DNA of 64,000 nt from an uncultured SAR86 cluster bacterium (lineage in GTDB: Bacteria > Pseudomonadota > Gammaproteobacteria > Magnimaribacterales > D2472): NCBI GenBank assembly GCA_943788515.1, contig CALSQM010000011.1, positions 1-64,000 on the forward strand. Reading direction: 5' to 3'. Below the pieces are notes generated by a model. That model saw nothing but the letters and a program-made list of their open reading frames with translations. It had not been told where the DNA came from and made no database searches. Below, piece after piece: positions 9,407-19,394 of this stretch (the first letter of the stretch is position 1; each line of letters opens with the position of its first letter). The position numbers were made by a program, and so were the translations under genes.

Positions 9407-10201
9407 ATGAATAAACTTAATCTAACGCCAGCAGCAACCGTCTTAGTTCTAAAAGATTCTTCGGATGGCATGGAAGTCTTGATGGTAAAAAGATCCAGCA
9501 GGCCTCCCTTCGGAGATCTTTATGTTTTCCCTGGTGGTAAGATTGATGAAGGTGATTTCAATAAAAAGATAGAAAGTTTTTGTGAGGATGTAACCGATAA
9601 AGAGGCTTCTATAAATCTTGGATTAGAGTCAGGAGGCCTAGCATATTGGGTTGCATGTATTAGAGAATGTTTTGAAGAGGTTGGAATTTTACTTGCTAAA
9701 AAAAGGAATGGTGAGGCCCTTGATCTAGATGGGGCGGATAAGCATAAATATCAAAAATATAGAGAGATGCTGTTAAATAACGAAATTGATTTATATAAAA
9801 TCTGCTTAGAAGAAGATTTAATTTTAATGCCACAACAGATAGCTCCTTTTTCACACTGGATCACGCCTGAAATTGAAACAAGGAGATTCGATACTCGTTT
9901 TTTTATTGCTTATTTACCCAAAAACCAAACCGGAGAACATGATGGAAGTGAGCTCATAGATAGTGTTTGGATTTCTCCAAAGGAGGCTCTTAAAAAGTCT
10001 TCTACGGGTGAAATGCCTATGATTATGCCGACAATTAAAAACCTGGAAGAATGTGCTCAATTTGATTTAGGCTCTAAGCTTTTGGAGAACCAAAGGAATC
10101 TTTCAAGTGAAGATATTCCGTCAATTCTCCCAAAGTTTTTTAAAGAGAATGGGGAGTGGAGAGGTCTTCTTCCGGGAGATAAGGGATATGAGGATCATTA
10201 A
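9407..10201 (+). CDS. Nudix hydrolase, NUDT19/RP2-like
   Basis: 264-residue Nudix-superfamily protein. The box is interrupted in the way typical of the NUDT19-like group: VFPGGKIDEGDF is followed by an insertion of about 40 residues before CIRECFEEVGILLA, which supplies the REUxEExGU helix. NUDT19 relatives cleave CoA esters and other nucleoside-diphosphate compounds; the substrate here is not known. It ends 4 nt before a metallo-beta-lactamase-fold gene. The same Nudix plus LACTB2-like pairing occurs in other proteobacteria (general recollection, not checked). Confidence 0.82.
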   Translation: MNKLNLTPAATVLVLKDSSDGMEVLMVKRSSRPPFGDLYVFPGGKIDEGDFNKKIESFCEDVTDKEASINLGLESGGLAYWVACIRECFEEVGILLAKKRNGEALDLDGADKHKYQKYREMLLNNEIDLYKICLEEDLILMPQQIAPFSHWITPEIETRRFDTRFFIAYLPKNQTGEHDGSELIDSVWISPKEALKKSSTGEMPMIMPTIKNLEECAQFDLGSKLLENQRNLSSEDIPSILPKFFKENGEWRGLLPGDKGYEDH

Positions 10202-10205
10202 TTAA

Positions 10206-11003
10206 ATGGATTTAATTACTAAACTAACAGCTCCTAATCCTGGTGTCTTCACCGGAGGTGGAACAAATACTTATTTTATAGGTAAAGATGACTTAACTCT
10301 TGTCGATCCTGGACCAAATATATCTGAGCATTTAGATGAAATTATCAAAGTAGGGGATGGAAAAATAAAAAGAATTTTTGTTACTCATACCCATAAAGAT
10401 CATTCGCCAGCTGCATTACCTTTGTCAAAAATTCTTAATGTTCCAATGTATGGAAGGCTAGTAGATGGAGAATCCTCATGGGAAGATGAAACATTCACCC
10501 CAGATATTGTCTTAAGTGACAAAGATATCATTGAAACAGATGAATACACAATCGAAGTTATACATACCCCTGGACATGCATCAAATCATTTATGTTTTTT
10601 GATAAAAGAGACGAAATGTCTTCTGACAGGTGATCATATTATGGATGGGTCCACGGTTGTTATAGGGCCACCGGATGGCAATATGAAAAGCTATATTAAT
10701 TCATTAGAGAAGTTGCTAGATTTTGATATTGATTGTTTTGCACCTGGCCATGGAAACTATATTCATGAGCCTGAGAAAACTATTCAATCAATTATTAGAC
10801 ACAGGCTTACAAGGGAAGGAAAGGCGCTTAGAAAGCTAGGAGAAGCTGGAGTTTCATCCCTGGATGAACTAACAAAACTTGTTTATGATGATGTTTCAGA
10901 GATGCTTCATCCCATAGCTAAATATAGTCTAGAAGCCCATTTATTAAAGCTCATAGATGAAAAGAAGGTTCAAAAAGATAAGGATTTATTCAAAATAGTT
11001 TAA
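10206..11003 (+). CDS. Metallo-beta-lactamase-fold hydrolase, LACTB2-like
   Basis: 265-residue MBL-fold hydrolase. The zinc motif is THTHKDHSPA (HxHxDH), with further ligands in HTPGHASNH, LTGDHIMDGSTVVIGPPDGN and APGHGNYI. The GPPDG segment and the C-terminal winged-helix-like region (HRLTREGKALRKL to the end) are characteristic of the LACTB2/glyoxalase-II-like subgroup, whose human member is an RNA endonuclease; hydrolysis of thioesters is also possible. Its stop shares TTAA with the convergent lipoprotein gene, leaving no room for a terminator. Confidence 0.8.
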   Translation: MDLITKLTAPNPGVFTGGGTNTYFIGKDDLTLVDPGPNISEHLDEIIKVGDGKIKRIFVTHTHKDHSPAALPLSKILNVPMYGRLVDGESSWEDETFTPDIVLSDKDIIETDEYTIEVIHTPGHASNHLCFLIKETKCLLTGDHIMDGSTVVIGPPDGNMKSYINSLEKLLDFDIDCFAPGHGNYIHEPEKTIQSIIRHRLTREGKALRKLGEAGVSSLDELTKLVYDDVSEMLHPIAKYSLEAHLLKLIDEKKVQKDKDLFKIV

Positions 11004-11383
11004 TCCTTTTTCTTTTTATATAAGACTTTCTCCTCAATGGCCTCTATATCAATATCATCAATAGAGTCTTCGTTGTCATCCGGTAGCTTTTTTATATCTT
11101 TTTCAATTTTAAGATCGATAGATGATGCTCCAAGATCAAAGGTCAACTCCCTCATGTTCTTTGAAATTGTATCCTCAACACAGTCATCTTGATCATATGA
11201 CTCTCTGGTTTCTCCCTTGTCATTAATGGGAAAAGGCCTTTGCGGAGGACCCATTTGCATGCATTTGATGGTTGCAACTGGAGAATAATAGTCATCACCA
11301 GAGTACAATTTATCAAGCTCTTTCGGTGATATTGAGCAACTAATAATCCCAAATAAAATTAATGATGCTAGGAGTGTTTTCAT
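11000..11383 (-). CDS. Small lipoprotein, unknown function
   Basis: 127 residues beginning with a signal peptide and a lipobox-like LFGIISC, so the mature protein is probably lipid-anchored at Cys16. The rest is hydrophilic and strongly acidic ([21 protein letters not shown]) with a lysine-rich end, and contains a PPQRPFP segment. I recognise no domain. It follows acs by overlap (the acs stop and this ATG share ATGA), so it rides on the acs transcript. Confidence 0.7.
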   Translation of the reverse strand: MKTLLASLILFGIISCSISPKELDKLYSGDDYYSPVATIKCMQMGPPQRPFPINDKGETRESYDQDDCVEDTISKNMRELTFDLGASSIDLKIEKDIKKLPDDNEDSIDDIDIEAIEEKVLYKKKKD

Positions 11384-13305
11384 AAACTTTGTTTGTTTTC
11401 TATAAGAGACTCAACGACCGAAGGATCTGCAAGTGTAGTTGTGTCACCTAAATTAGATAAATCATTCTCAGCAATCTTTCTAAGAATTCTTCGCATAATT
11501 TTTCCTGATCTTGTTTTGGGTAAGCCTGGTGCATTTTGAATTAAATCTGGCTTTGCAATAGCTCCAATTTCTTTAGCAACGAATTGCTTTAGTTCATGGC
11601 CAAAATCATCACCAAATGATTCATTTACCATTAATGTAACAAAAGCATATATTCCTTGCCCCTTAATTGGATGGTCAAAACCAACAACCGCTGCTTCAGC
11701 TATTTTAGGATGGAGCACAAGAGCACTTTCAATTTCAGCTGTCCCTAGTCTGTGCCCAGAGACATTAAGAACATCATCAACCCTTCCAGTTATCCAGTAG
11801 TACCCATCTTCATCTCGCTTTGCCCCATCGCCAGTGAAATAAATATCCTTATACATACCAAAATAGGTGTCGATCATTCTTTGGTTGTCACCATAAATAC
11901 TCCTTATTTGACTGGGCCAAGATTGCTCAATAACTAAATTACCAGCATTAGTGCCCTCTAATGTATTTCCATTTTCATCATAAAGAGCTGGTTTTACTCC
12001 GAAGAAGGGCAGGGTTGCTGATCCAGGTTTTGTTGGTGTAATCCCGGCAATTGGAGATATAAGCACTGAACCAGTTTCGGTTTGCCACCAAGTATCAATA
12101 ATCTCGCAATTAGATTTACCGACAACACTGTAGTACCAATCCCATGCCTCTGGATTAATTGGCTCTCCGACTGTTCCTAAAATTCTTAGGCTATCCCTTT
12201 TTGTTTTCTTAACAGGATCATCACCTTGGGCCATAAGGGCTCGAATGGCCGTTGGAGCTGTGTAAAAAATACTAATATTATGTTTATCGCATATCTCCCA
12301 ACATCTTGATGCTGAAGGATAGGTAGGCACCCCTTCAAACATAAGTGTAGTTGCGCCATTTGAAAGAGGGCCATATAAAATATAAGTATGTCCTGTTATC
12401 CATCCAACGTCGGCAGTACACCAATATTTATCCTCTGGCTTTATCCCAAAAAGATATTTGAAACTAATATGAGCACCCAATAAATATCCTGCAGTAGAAT
12501 GAAGAACACCTTTTGGTTTGCCTGTAGAGCCTGATGTATAGAGAATAAAAAGAGGATCTTCTGAATCCATAGGCTCAGGAGCACACTTACTTGAAACATC
12601 CCTAACCAAATTTTCATACCAAACATCTCTTCCTTCTTTCCAATTGATTTTGCTACCAGTTCTCTTTATTACCAATGTATTTTTAACATCTGGACAGCCT
12701 AAAAGAGCTTCATCTACATTGGATTTAAGCGGCACCTCTTTACCACCCCTCAAACCCTCATCAGCAGTTATAACAACTCTACAATCAGCATCAAGAATTC
12801 TATCTTTAAGTGATTCAGGGGAAAAGCCACCAAAGACAACAGAATGAACAGCACCTATTCTAGTGCAGGCGAGCATTGCGAAGGCAGTCTCAACAATCAT
12901 AGGCATGTAAATACAAACCCTCGAGCCTTTTTCAACCCCCAACCCTTTTAAAACATTGGCAAACTTACATACCTCATCATGGAGCTCCTGATAAGTTAGT
13001 TCTTTAGAATCAGAAGGGTCATCACCCTCCCATATTAATGCTGTTTTATTTGCATGACTTTCCAAGTGCCTATCGATACAGTTCAAGCTTATATTTGTTT
13101 TTCCTTCTTCAAACCACTTTGCATTGCTAAACCGATCATTAAATGTTGTTTTAAAGTCTTCAATCCAGCTTATGTTTTCATTTGCTAAATCTTTAAAAAA
13201 TTGAGAGGGGTTTTCTACAGATTGCTTATAAAGCTCTTCGTATTCATCAAAGTCTTTTATATAAGGATTACTTGAATATTTTGGGTTATAAATTTTTTGA
13301 GACAT
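11380..13305 (-). CDS. acs: Acetyl-CoA synthetase (AMP-forming)
   Basis: Activates acetate to acetyl-CoA through acetyl-AMP. About 641 residues, standard for the family. Visible motifs are the P-loop [15 protein letters not shown], the substrate and adenylate region DTWWQTETG, the hinge-side [20 protein letters not shown], and the C-terminal acetylation-controlled lysine in [16 protein letters not shown] at 13311 would add two residues and overlap the preceding gene; the ATG at 13305, 2 nt behind the kinase stop, is preferred. It lets the cell use acetate from seawater or from overflow. Confidence 0.97.
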   Translation of the reverse strand: MSQKIYNPKYSSNPYIKDFDEYEELYKQSVENPSQFFKDLANENISWIEDFKTTFNDRFSNAKWFEEGKTNISLNCIDRHLESHANKTALIWEGDDPSDSKELTYQELHDEVCKFANVLKGLGVEKGSRVCIYMPMIVETAFAMLACTRIGAVHSVVFGGFSPESLKDRILDADCRVVITADEGLRGGKEVPLKSNVDEALLGCPDVKNTLVIKRTGSKINWKEGRDVWYENLVRDVSSKCAPEPMDSEDPLFILYTSGSTGKPKGVLHSTAGYLLGAHISFKYLFGIKPEDKYWCTADVGWITGHTYILYGPLSNGATTLMFEGVPTYPSASRCWEICDKHNISIFYTAPTAIRALMAQGDDPVKKTKRDSLRILGTVGEPINPEAWDWYYSVVGKSNCEIIDTWWQTETGSVLISPIAGITPTKPGSATLPFFGVKPALYDENGNTLEGTNAGNLVIEQSWPSQIRSIYGDNQRMIDTYFGMYKDIYFTGDGAKRDEDGYYWITGRVDDVLNVSGHRLGTAEIESALVLHPKIAEAAVVGFDHPIKGQGIYAFVTLMVNESFGDDFGHELKQFVAKEIGAIAKPDLIQNAPGLPKTRSGKIMRRILRKIAENDLSNLGDTTTLADPSVVESLIENKQSL

Positions 13306-13307
13306 TC

Positions 13308-13973
13308 TCAAATAATTGAAGGCTGCGGGTTAATGAAATTCTTGCCTTTGGGATTAGACATTATTTTTGTAATAAGCGACTCGTAATCACTATCATTGTG
13401 TTCTAGGTTTATATCTGCAGCATTAATTATTAATAGAGGAGCTGAGCTATAGTCCAAGAAGAACCTTGAGTATGCATCATTCAGCCTTTCCAAGTAATCA
13501 AGAGTTAGATATTGCTCATTAATGTTTCCTCTTTTGGTAATCCTGTCTTTTAAGACATCAATAGGCGCTTGAAGGTAGATAACCAGATCAGGGGTGGGCG
13601 CATCTAGGGTCAAATGATCATATACTTTATCGTATAAATCCATTTCTTCATTCGATAAAGTAACTTCAGCAAATAACCTATCCTTTTCTATTAGAAAATC
13701 AGCAACTCTTACTGTTTCAAAAAGGCTTCTTTGTTTGAGATCTTGTATTTGCTGCATTCTTTGAAATAAAAAGAAAAGCTGAGTGGAAAGCGCTGATTGG
13801 CTTGGGTTTTTATAAAAATTCTTAAGGAAAGGGTTCTCTGCGGGTTGCTCTAAAAAAGAATCATAGTTAAATGTTTTTGCTATCTTATTTGCTAAAGTAG
13901 TTTTTCCAACACCTATCGGCCCTTCAATTGCGATATATTTTGGAAGTGGCACTTCTTTAATAGCTGGATTCAT
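13308..13973 (-). CDS. Deoxynucleoside kinase family protein
   Basis: 221-residue P-loop kinase of the dNK/dCK/dGK family. Walker A is [17 protein letters not shown]; the ERS/DRS-type signature reads [18 protein letters not shown]; the lid-region arginines are in [14 protein letters not shown]. It would phosphorylate a deoxynucleoside (dA, dG or dC) using NTP and so recover nucleosides from degraded DNA, although the in vivo substrate in proteobacteria is not established. In many relatives it sits beside pcnB/folK/panB; here pcnB is immediately upstream and acs follows 2 nt downstream. Confidence 0.82.
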   Translation of the reverse strand: MNPAIKEVPLPKYIAIEGPIGVGKTTLANKIAKTFNYDSFLEQPAENPFLKNFYKNPSQSALSTQLFFLFQRMQQIQDLKQRSLFETVRVADFLIEKDRLFAEVTLSNEEMDLYDKVYDHLTLDAPTPDLVIYLQAPIDVLKDRITKRGNINEQYLTLDYLERLNDAYSRFFLDYSSAPLLIINAADINLEHNDSDYESLITKIMSNPKGKNFINPQPSII

Positions 13974-14000
13974 TTTTAACGTATAGTTTATATCCTTAGA

Positions 14001-15233
14001 TTATCTCAACTCGTTATAGAAGCCAAATATTTTTGCTGATTCTTCATCACTTTTTTCATTCATCTCGGCAATAATACTTCCTCTTAAGGAATCATCATTT
14101 TTTTGGAAATCAGTCCACCATTTACCAATCCCACTTTTATCTCCTGATGCTCTCTCTCTTACAAGAAGAAAATCATATGCAGCACGAAACCTTGGATGTC
14201 GAAGAGTCTTGTATGGCTGGCTACCAATTCTGCTATGAAGTTTTAATTGAAGCACCCATATGTCTTTAATATAACTTGAGAACTTTCTTGGTATAGCAGT
14301 AATTTTCTGTTGTTCGCGAAGTACCCCATCCATAGATCGGAAAAACTTCCTTACATTAATCTCTCCATTCCTAGAGCATTTTTTTAAAAGAGAAGGCCAT
14401 AGCAATGCAGCCATAAGAAAGCCTGGAGTAATTGATTGTTGATTCTTAACCCTGTCATCAGTATTTCTAAGGGCATGCGTCATTACATTGCTTGCAAAAT
14501 CATTCCTATTTGGATCAGAAAGGATTAAATATTTATTTAAATGAAACGAACAGATTTTTTCAAAGTTTTTTTCACCCATTCCATTCAAGAATATTTTACA
14601 GAACTCATCAAACAGTCTTGCATTAGAGATACCAGATAATAGATGGCCTTTATCATAGATAGCATCCTTGACTAAATTATCTATTTTAAAATTTAGTTTG
14701 TTACTAAATCTTATAGCTCTCAAGCTTCTTACTGGGTCCTCTTCGAATCTTCTTTGGGGGTCACCAATAGATACAATAACTTTTTTATGAATATGCTTTA
14801 GCCCATCGTTATGATCTTCTATTTTTTTTGTAACAGGGCAATAATAAAGAGCATTCACAGTAAAGTCTCTTCTATCACAATCTTGCTCAAGAGTGCCCCA
14901 ATTATTATCTCTAAGAATCTTTCCTGATGCATCGGTAACAATATTATCGCCATCTTTTTGATCATTTCCTGATCTAAAGGTTGCTACTTCAAGTAACTCG
15001 CTTCTATTAAAGACATGGACTAATTTAAATCTTTTGCCAATTATTCTTGAAGCTTTAAATGTTTTTCGCACCTGCTCCGGTGTGGCATTGGTAGCTATAT
15101 CAAAATCTTTTGGCTCTAGTCCAGTTAGTGCATCTCGCACGCATCCGCCTACCAGATAGGCTTGGAAATTATTTTTTTGAAGCTCTTGGACGACAGATAT
15201 AGCAAACTTACTTATCTTATTATTATCTATCAA
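14001..15233 (-). CDS. pcnB: Poly(A) polymerase I
   Basis: Adds 3' poly(A) tails to RNA and promotes its decay. The nucleotidyltransferase head shows the family signature YLVGGCVRDALTG with the metal-binding acid pair in KDFDIATNA, then DCDRRDFTVNALYY, the DPVRSLRAIRFSNKL turn and an arginine-rich C-terminal domain. At 410 residues it is somewhat shorter than E. coli PcnB, mainly at the C-terminus, but too long and of the wrong motif set for a CCA-adding enzyme. It lies between dksA and the deoxynucleoside kinase on the same strand. Confidence 0.9.
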   Translation of the reverse strand: MIDNNKISKFAISVVQELQKNNFQAYLVGGCVRDALTGLEPKDFDIATNATPEQVRKTFKASRIIGKRFKLVHVFNRSELLEVATFRSGNDQKDGDNIVTDASGKILRDNNWGTLEQDCDRRDFTVNALYYCPVTKKIEDHNDGLKHIHKKVIVSIGDPQRRFEEDPVRSLRAIRFSNKLNFKIDNLVKDAIYDKGHLLSGISNARLFDEFCKIFLNGMGEKNFEKICSFHLNKYLILSDPNRNDFASNVMTHALRNTDDRVKNQQSITPGFLMAALLWPSLLKKCSRNGEINVRKFFRSMDGVLREQQKITAIPRKFSSYIKDIWVLQLKLHSRIGSQPYKTLRHPRFRAAYDFLLVRERASGDKSGIGKWWTDFQKNDDSLRGSIIAEMNEKSDEESAKIFGFYNELR

Positions 15234-15263
15234 ATTTAATTATGAATTTATGATTTAAGGGCA

Positions 15264-15878
15264 TTAGCCATTTAGCTGTTTTTCTTTAATTTCGTCAAGT
15301 GTTTTACAGTGAATGCAATGCGTGGCTGTCGGTCTAGCTTCAAGCCTTTTAATTCCAATTTCATCACCACAAGATTCACACCAGCCATAATCATTTTGCT
15401 TAATCTGCTCAATAGATACTGCTATTTTGCTGATGAGTTTCCTCTCTCTATCTCTTGTTCTTAATTCGAATGCAAACTCTTCTTCTTGAGAGGCCCTATC
15501 TACAGGATCTGCATAGGTTTCACCTTTAGTTCTAAGATGATCAAAGGTTTTTTGCATTTCATCTTTTAAGTGCTCTTTCCAAAGAAGGAGAACGGCAACA
15601 AAATGCTTCTTCATTGCTGCACTCATATATTTTTCACCTTTTTTGGACTTGTATGGCGCAATTTTTGACTTGTTATTAGCTATCGTTGTTTTTGCTGGCT
15701 TCTTGGCTGAAACTTTTTTAACTACTTTTTTTGCAGCTACTTTTTTAACTGGAGCTTTTTTTGCAGCTACTTTTTTAACTGGAGCTTTTTTTGCAGCTAC
15801 TTTTTTAACTGGAGCTTTTTTTGCAGCTACTTTTTTAACTGGAGCTTTTTTTGCCGTCTTAGATTTTTTTTCGACCAT
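15264..15878 (-). CDS. dksA: DksA transcription factor with a repetitive Lys/Ala/Pro/Val N-terminal tail
   Basis: 204-residue RNA polymerase secondary-channel factor working with ppGpp. The C-terminal ~135 residues are canonical DksA: coiled coil with the tip motif DPVDRAS (DxxDxA) and a C4 zinc finger CESCGDEIG with CIHCK. In front is a roughly 70-residue histone-H1/AlgP-like tail containing four tandem KKAPVKKVAA units and then KKVVKKVSAKKPAK. E. coli DksA is about 151 residues and lacks this tail. The ATG is followed at once by the basic tail, and the frame is continuous, so it is a true part of the protein rather than a start error. Confidence 0.93.
   Translation of the reverse strand: MVEKKSKTAKKAPVKKVAAKKAPVKKVAAKKAPVKKVAAKKAPVKKVAAKKVVKKVSAKKPAKTTIANNKSKIAPYKSKKGEKYMSAAMKKHFVAVLLLWKEHLKDEMQKTFDHLRTKGETYADPVDRASQEEEFAFELRTRDRERKLISKIAVSIEQIKQNDYGWCESCGDEIGIKRLEARPTATHCIHCKTLDEIKEKQLNG
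15731..15850. repeat. Four perfect tandem copies of a 30-bp unit inside dksA
   Basis: The unit begins TTGCAGCTACTTTTTTAACT on the plus strand, continues GGAGCTTTTT, and recurs without change at 15731, 15761, 15791 and 15821. It encodes the 10-residue KKAPVKKVAA repeat of the DksA tail. Because 30 is a multiple of 3, gain or loss of a unit keeps the frame, so the copy number could vary between strains. A plus-strand open frame across it is only the mirror of this repeat. Confidence 0.97.
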
Positions 15879-15933
15879 GTAATTTTTTATAGAATTTTAG
15901 GGTGGTGAAAATATCAGATACTGACAAAATTAG

Positions 15934-16935
15934 CTAGTCATTTTTTAATTTATTTAATACTTGCGAGTATCCATCTGAACTGAGTCTAGGCCCAAATGTT
16001 TCAACAACCTTGGATGATGCATAGTTTGCAAACTTAGCACAGGCTTCTGTATTATTGCCTTTTAGATAGGCATGCATAAATGATCCTGCGAACATATCTC
16101 CGGCTCCATTGGTATCTATCGGGGTTATTTGTTCTGCTGGAGCTAGCTGCTCTACCCCATCACTTATAACAACACTTCCCTCAGCGCCTTTTGTTATTGC
16201 AGTCATGTAGGACTTCTCTTTGTAAAAGCCAACTGCGTCATCAAGATTTTCTTTACCAGAAAAAGCAATGGCTTCATCGTCATTGCAGAAGATCATATCT
16301 ATTCCATATGACTCTATTAGATCAAATTTTTCTTTGAAACCATGAACAATACCTGCGTCAGATAGAGACAGGGCTTTTTTTACATCCTTATCTTTAAGGT
16401 GCTCTAAAACGGAAATGACAGCATTAAAGTTATCTTCACTTGTTACCATGTAACCCTCAATGTAAAAAATTTTAGAATTTTCAACTACATCGAAATCTAT
16501 ATCTGATTTCCCAAGAAATGCACTAACTCCTAACATACTGCTCATTGTTCTTTTAGCATCAGGTGTAACTAAAATTAAGCATTTACCAGTAGGCTGGTCT
16601 GTATTTTCTGAACTCACACCGATATGATGGACTCCGGCTGATCGAAGACTATCAAGATAGTTTCTTCCATCTTCATCATCAGAGACCCTGCATACATGAT
16701 GACAATTAGAGCCATAGTTTGCTGCCGCAACAAGAGAATTGGTTGCAGATCCTCCACAATCAGAGATTGACTCAGCCCCCATTTCAATAAGCTTATTTAT
16801 TATAGGAGCCTGCTCTTCAGATGATGAAAGAGTCATAGAGTCTGCCTCAAGACCAACACTTGATAAGAATTCATGACTCACTTTATATTGAGTATCTACT
16901 AAGGCATTGCCGAGTGCACTGATGTCATATTTCAT
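15934..16935 (-). CDS. PfkB-family sugar/nucleoside kinase, adenosine-kinase-like
   Basis: 333-residue ribokinase-superfamily kinase. It starts YDISALGNALVDTQYKVS, has GGSATNSLVAAANYG for substrate binding near residue 60, and the PfkB signature 2 with catalytic Asp in PIDTNGAGDMFAGSF. The N-terminal pattern and lid residues match the proteobacterial group annotated as adenosine kinase; ribokinase or inosine/guanosine kinase activity cannot be excluded. Its start overlaps the end of hemL by 11 nt, so the two are cotranscribed. Confidence 0.8.
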   Translation of the reverse strand: MKYDISALGNALVDTQYKVSHEFLSSVGLEADSMTLSSSEEQAPIINKLIEMGAESISDCGGSATNSLVAAANYGSNCHHVCRVSDDEDGRNYLDSLRSAGVHHIGVSSENTDQPTGKCLILVTPDAKRTMSSMLGVSAFLGKSDIDFDVVENSKIFYIEGYMVTSEDNFNAVISVLEHLKDKDVKKALSLSDAGIVHGFKEKFDLIESYGIDMIFCNDDEAIAFSGKENLDDAVGFYKEKSYMTAITKGAEGSVVISDGVEQLAPAEQITPIDTNGAGDMFAGSFMHAYLKGNNTEACAKFANYASSKVVETFGPRLSSDGYSQVLNKLKND

Positions 16936-18232
16936 TAGTTATTCCTTTTTTTATAATTTTTTTAACCGTATCTAGTGTTCTATTAATTTCTTCATCTTTA
17001 TGCATTGCTGATATAAAACCCGCCTCATACTTGGAAGGAGCAAAGTATATTCCATTTCTAATGCATGAATTTAAAAAATTTGAAAACAATACATCATCTG
17101 TCTTTGCAACATCATTAATGTTGTTCGGAAGGTCTTCTGAAAAAAAGAAGCCAAACATTCCACCTATCTTATTTATTGAAAATGGGACACCCGACTCAAT
17201 CATTAAAGCTTTCATTCCATTTAAGAGGATAGAAGCATTTCTTTCCAACTCTTGAAATGGATTCTTTTTAATCAACAATTGTAATAAGGCAGTTCCTCCT
17301 GCCATGGCTAATGGGTTTCCTGATAAAGTTCCGGCTTGATAGACTGGGCCAGAAGGGGCTAAATAATTCATAATTTCTTCTTTACCACCAAAAGCTCCCA
17401 CAGGAAGACCGCCACCGATTACTTTTCCAAGAGCGGTCAAATCTGGAGTAATCTTATAAATTTCTTGAGCTCCACCCAGCGAAACTCTAAAGCCACTCAT
17501 AACCTCATCGAATATTAAAACAGAACCATTGCCAGAGGTAGTTTCCCTTAATAATTTCAAGAAATCTTTATGACCAGGAACAAAGCCCATATTGCCAGCT
17601 ATTGGCTCAACAATGACCGCAGCCAAATCATCTTTTATCTCATCAAATATTTCTAAAAACTGTTCTTTGTTGTTGTATTCACAACTAAATGTATATTTGG
17701 CTAGATCTGCAGGAACTCCAGGAGAATCTGGTAGGCCAAAAGTCGCAACACCGGAACCAGCTTTAATTAATAGAGAATCAACATGGCCATGGTAACAACC
17801 ATCAAATTTAATAATTTTATTCCTTCCGGTAAACCCTCTAGCCAATCTAATGGTCGTCATAGTTGCCTCAGTACCTGAGTTAACCATTCTTATTTTTTCA
17901 ATTGAAGGGATGCATTTTTTAATAAGCCTGGCTACATCGGACTCAAGGCTTGTTGGGGCGCCATAACTAGTTCCTAACTCAACCTGGGTTTTTATTGCAT
18001 TCACGATGTCAGGATGCGAGTGCCCCATTATCATAGGGCCCCAAGACCCAATATAATCAATATATTCGTTTTGATCGGCATCATAGAGATATGCACCAGA
18101 CGCTCTTTCAAAAAATATAGGATTGCCATTAATATTTTTAAATGCCCGCACTGGAGAATTTACCCCTCCAGGCATAAGAGTTTTAGCTTCTTCAAATAAA
18201 GCTATGGATTTATCAATTTTATTATGTGTCAA
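16925..18232 (-). CDS. hemL: Glutamate-1-semialdehyde 2,1-aminomutase
   Basis: 435-residue PLP enzyme that makes 5-aminolevulinate in the C5 haem pathway. Fold type I motifs are present: NSGTEATMTTIRLARG, the PLP-stacking YHGHVDSLL region, IFDEVMSGFR and the Schiff-base lysine in LGKVIGGGLPVGAFGG. Length is standard. It is followed by the adenosine-kinase-like gene (11-nt overlap) and preceded by hemG, which acts later in the same pathway. Confidence 0.96.
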   Translation of the reverse strand: MTHNKIDKSIALFEEAKTLMPGGVNSPVRAFKNINGNPIFFERASGAYLYDADQNEYIDYIGSWGPMIMGHSHPDIVNAIKTQVELGTSYGAPTSLESDVARLIKKCIPSIEKIRMVNSGTEATMTTIRLARGFTGRNKIIKFDGCYHGHVDSLLIKAGSGVATFGLPDSPGVPADLAKYTFSCEYNNKEQFLEIFDEIKDDLAAVIVEPIAGNMGFVPGHKDFLKLLRETTSGNGSVLIFDEVMSGFRVSLGGAQEIYKITPDLTALGKVIGGGLPVGAFGGKEEIMNYLAPSGPVYQAGTLSGNPLAMAGGTALLQLLIKKNPFQELERNASILLNGMKALMIESGVPFSINKIGGMFGFFFSEDLPNNINDVAKTDDVLFSNFLNSCIRNGIYFAPSKYEAGFISAMHKDEEINRTLDTVKKIIKKGITNEI

Positions 18233-18283
18233 AGCTAATTTTTCTTAATTTTAATTTTCGATATGATATCAATTTAAATCTTA

Positions 18284-18805
18284 TTATGTGTTTAATTGTT
18301 TTGAAAATTCATCCACTGTGTTCCAATCAGTAAACTCATAAGTGTTCTTAGTATTCGTAGGGCCTTTGGTAATCCACATAATTAATCTAATCATGTGCTT
18401 GTCTATAAATTTGTATTTTGGATAGTCTATTTTGCCTGCAAAAACTGCTAATTTCTTTGGAATCCAAGGAGACAGCTCTAAAAACTTTTGCATATATGGG
18501 TTTGTTTCAGGTGTATTCTTTTCTGGCTTTCTTGCAACTACATTTACCGAAAAGAAAGCATTGTCTTTTGTTTCTAGGCAAGCAACATTTTTTTTAATAA
18601 ATTCATAAAGTTCTGGTTTATGCTTTCCGTATCTAATACTCGCACCAATGATTATTTTATCAAATTGATTTAAGTCCAGTTCCTCTGCTTTTGATATATG
18701 TATTATTTTTGAAGACTCAGAAACATTTAAACTTGAAAAAATTTTTTGACAAATTTCTAATGTTTGCCCATCGGTAGTAGAGTAAATTATTAGAGTCGAT
18801 TTCAT
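18284..18805 (-). CDS. hemG: Flavodoxin-type protoporphyrinogen IX dehydrogenase
   Basis: About 173 residues. The N-terminal flavodoxin loop reads IIYSTTDGQTLEI, followed by IIGASIRYGKHKPE and the HemG-typical insert region KNTPETNPYMQKFL before IDYPKYKFIDKHMIRLIMWITKGPT. HemG oxidises protoporphyrinogen IX to protoporphyrin IX, passing electrons to quinones at the inner membrane. The second ATG (18805) aligns with the family start; an ATG two codons earlier (18811) is also possible. It lies 51 nt upstream of hemL, giving a small haem cluster. Confidence 0.9.
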   Translation of the reverse strand: MKSTLIIYSTTDGQTLEICQKIFSSLNVSESSKIIHISKAEELDLNQFDKIIIGASIRYGKHKPELYEFIKKNVACLETKDNAFFSVNVVARKPEKNTPETNPYMQKFLELSPWIPKKLAVFAGKIDYPKYKFIDKHMIRLIMWITKGPTNTKNTYEFTDWNTVDEFSKQLNT

Positions 18806-18870
18806 ATACATATTTTATATTGTTAGCCAATAAATTTCATGACGAACAACAAATATAGTATATTTAAAGA

Positions 18871-19392
18871 ATGATTAAATATTTATTTATAGCGGCTTTA
18901 TTTGTTACCAACTATTCATATGCAAACTCCGAAGCTTCCGAATGCTCAAAAATTAAATCCGACTCTAAGAGGCTCTTTTGTTATGACTTAATTTTTAAAG
19001 AAGCTGATGCAACATTAGTTGGGAAAAAAACACCTGCTACAAAAAAAATAAAATCAGTTACTCTTAAACCTAATAAGGTAGTTAATAAGAAGACCTCAGA
19101 AAATGAGGATAATTTTGGACTTTCCTATGAACAGATTAAAAAAACTAAAAAAATAGAAGACAATAAAGCCATTCGCTCATCTATAATTAGAGTTACTAAA
19201 CAGGTAAGTAGAAAAATTACATTTAGACTTGAGAATGGGCAGGTATGGAAATCTGAAGCGGCTCTTGGTGCAAACAAAGCTGCTCAGTTTAAAGAAGGTT
19301 CAAATATTGAATTAGTAAAAGTAAGGATGGGTGGATACTCCATGGTAAATACAAAGACAAATTCAAGAATAAAGGTTAAAAGAATTAAGTAG
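18871..19392 (+). CDS. Secreted protein with ECxKIxxDxxRLxCYD motif, unknown function
   Basis: 173 residues: signal peptide ending near YSYANS, then [19 protein letters not shown], a short two-cysteine motif found at the N-terminus of several periplasmic proteins of proteobacteria. A lysine-rich linker follows, and then a small beta domain ([17 protein letters not shown] to SRIKVKRIK). The C-terminal segment resembles small SH3-like folds, but this is only an impression. The stop is 2 nt before the erpA start, so the two genes probably share a transcript. Confidence 0.65.
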   Translation: MIKYLFIAALFVTNYSYANSEASECSKIKSDSKRLFCYDLIFKEADATLVGKKTPATKKIKSVTLKPNKVVNKKTSENEDNFGLSYEQIKKTKKIEDNKAIRSSIIRVTKQVSRKITFRLENGQVWKSEAALGANKAAQFKEGSNIELVKVRMGGYSMVNTKTNSRIKVKRIK

Positions 19393-19394
19393 CA

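Noticed and set aside
15643..15882. Open frame on the plus strand with repeated FFAATFLTGA units, and a CRISPR-like look of the repeats
   Set aside because: It mirrors the dksA tail repeats on the opposite strand. The units are contiguous without spacers, so this is not a CRISPR array, and dksA is certain.
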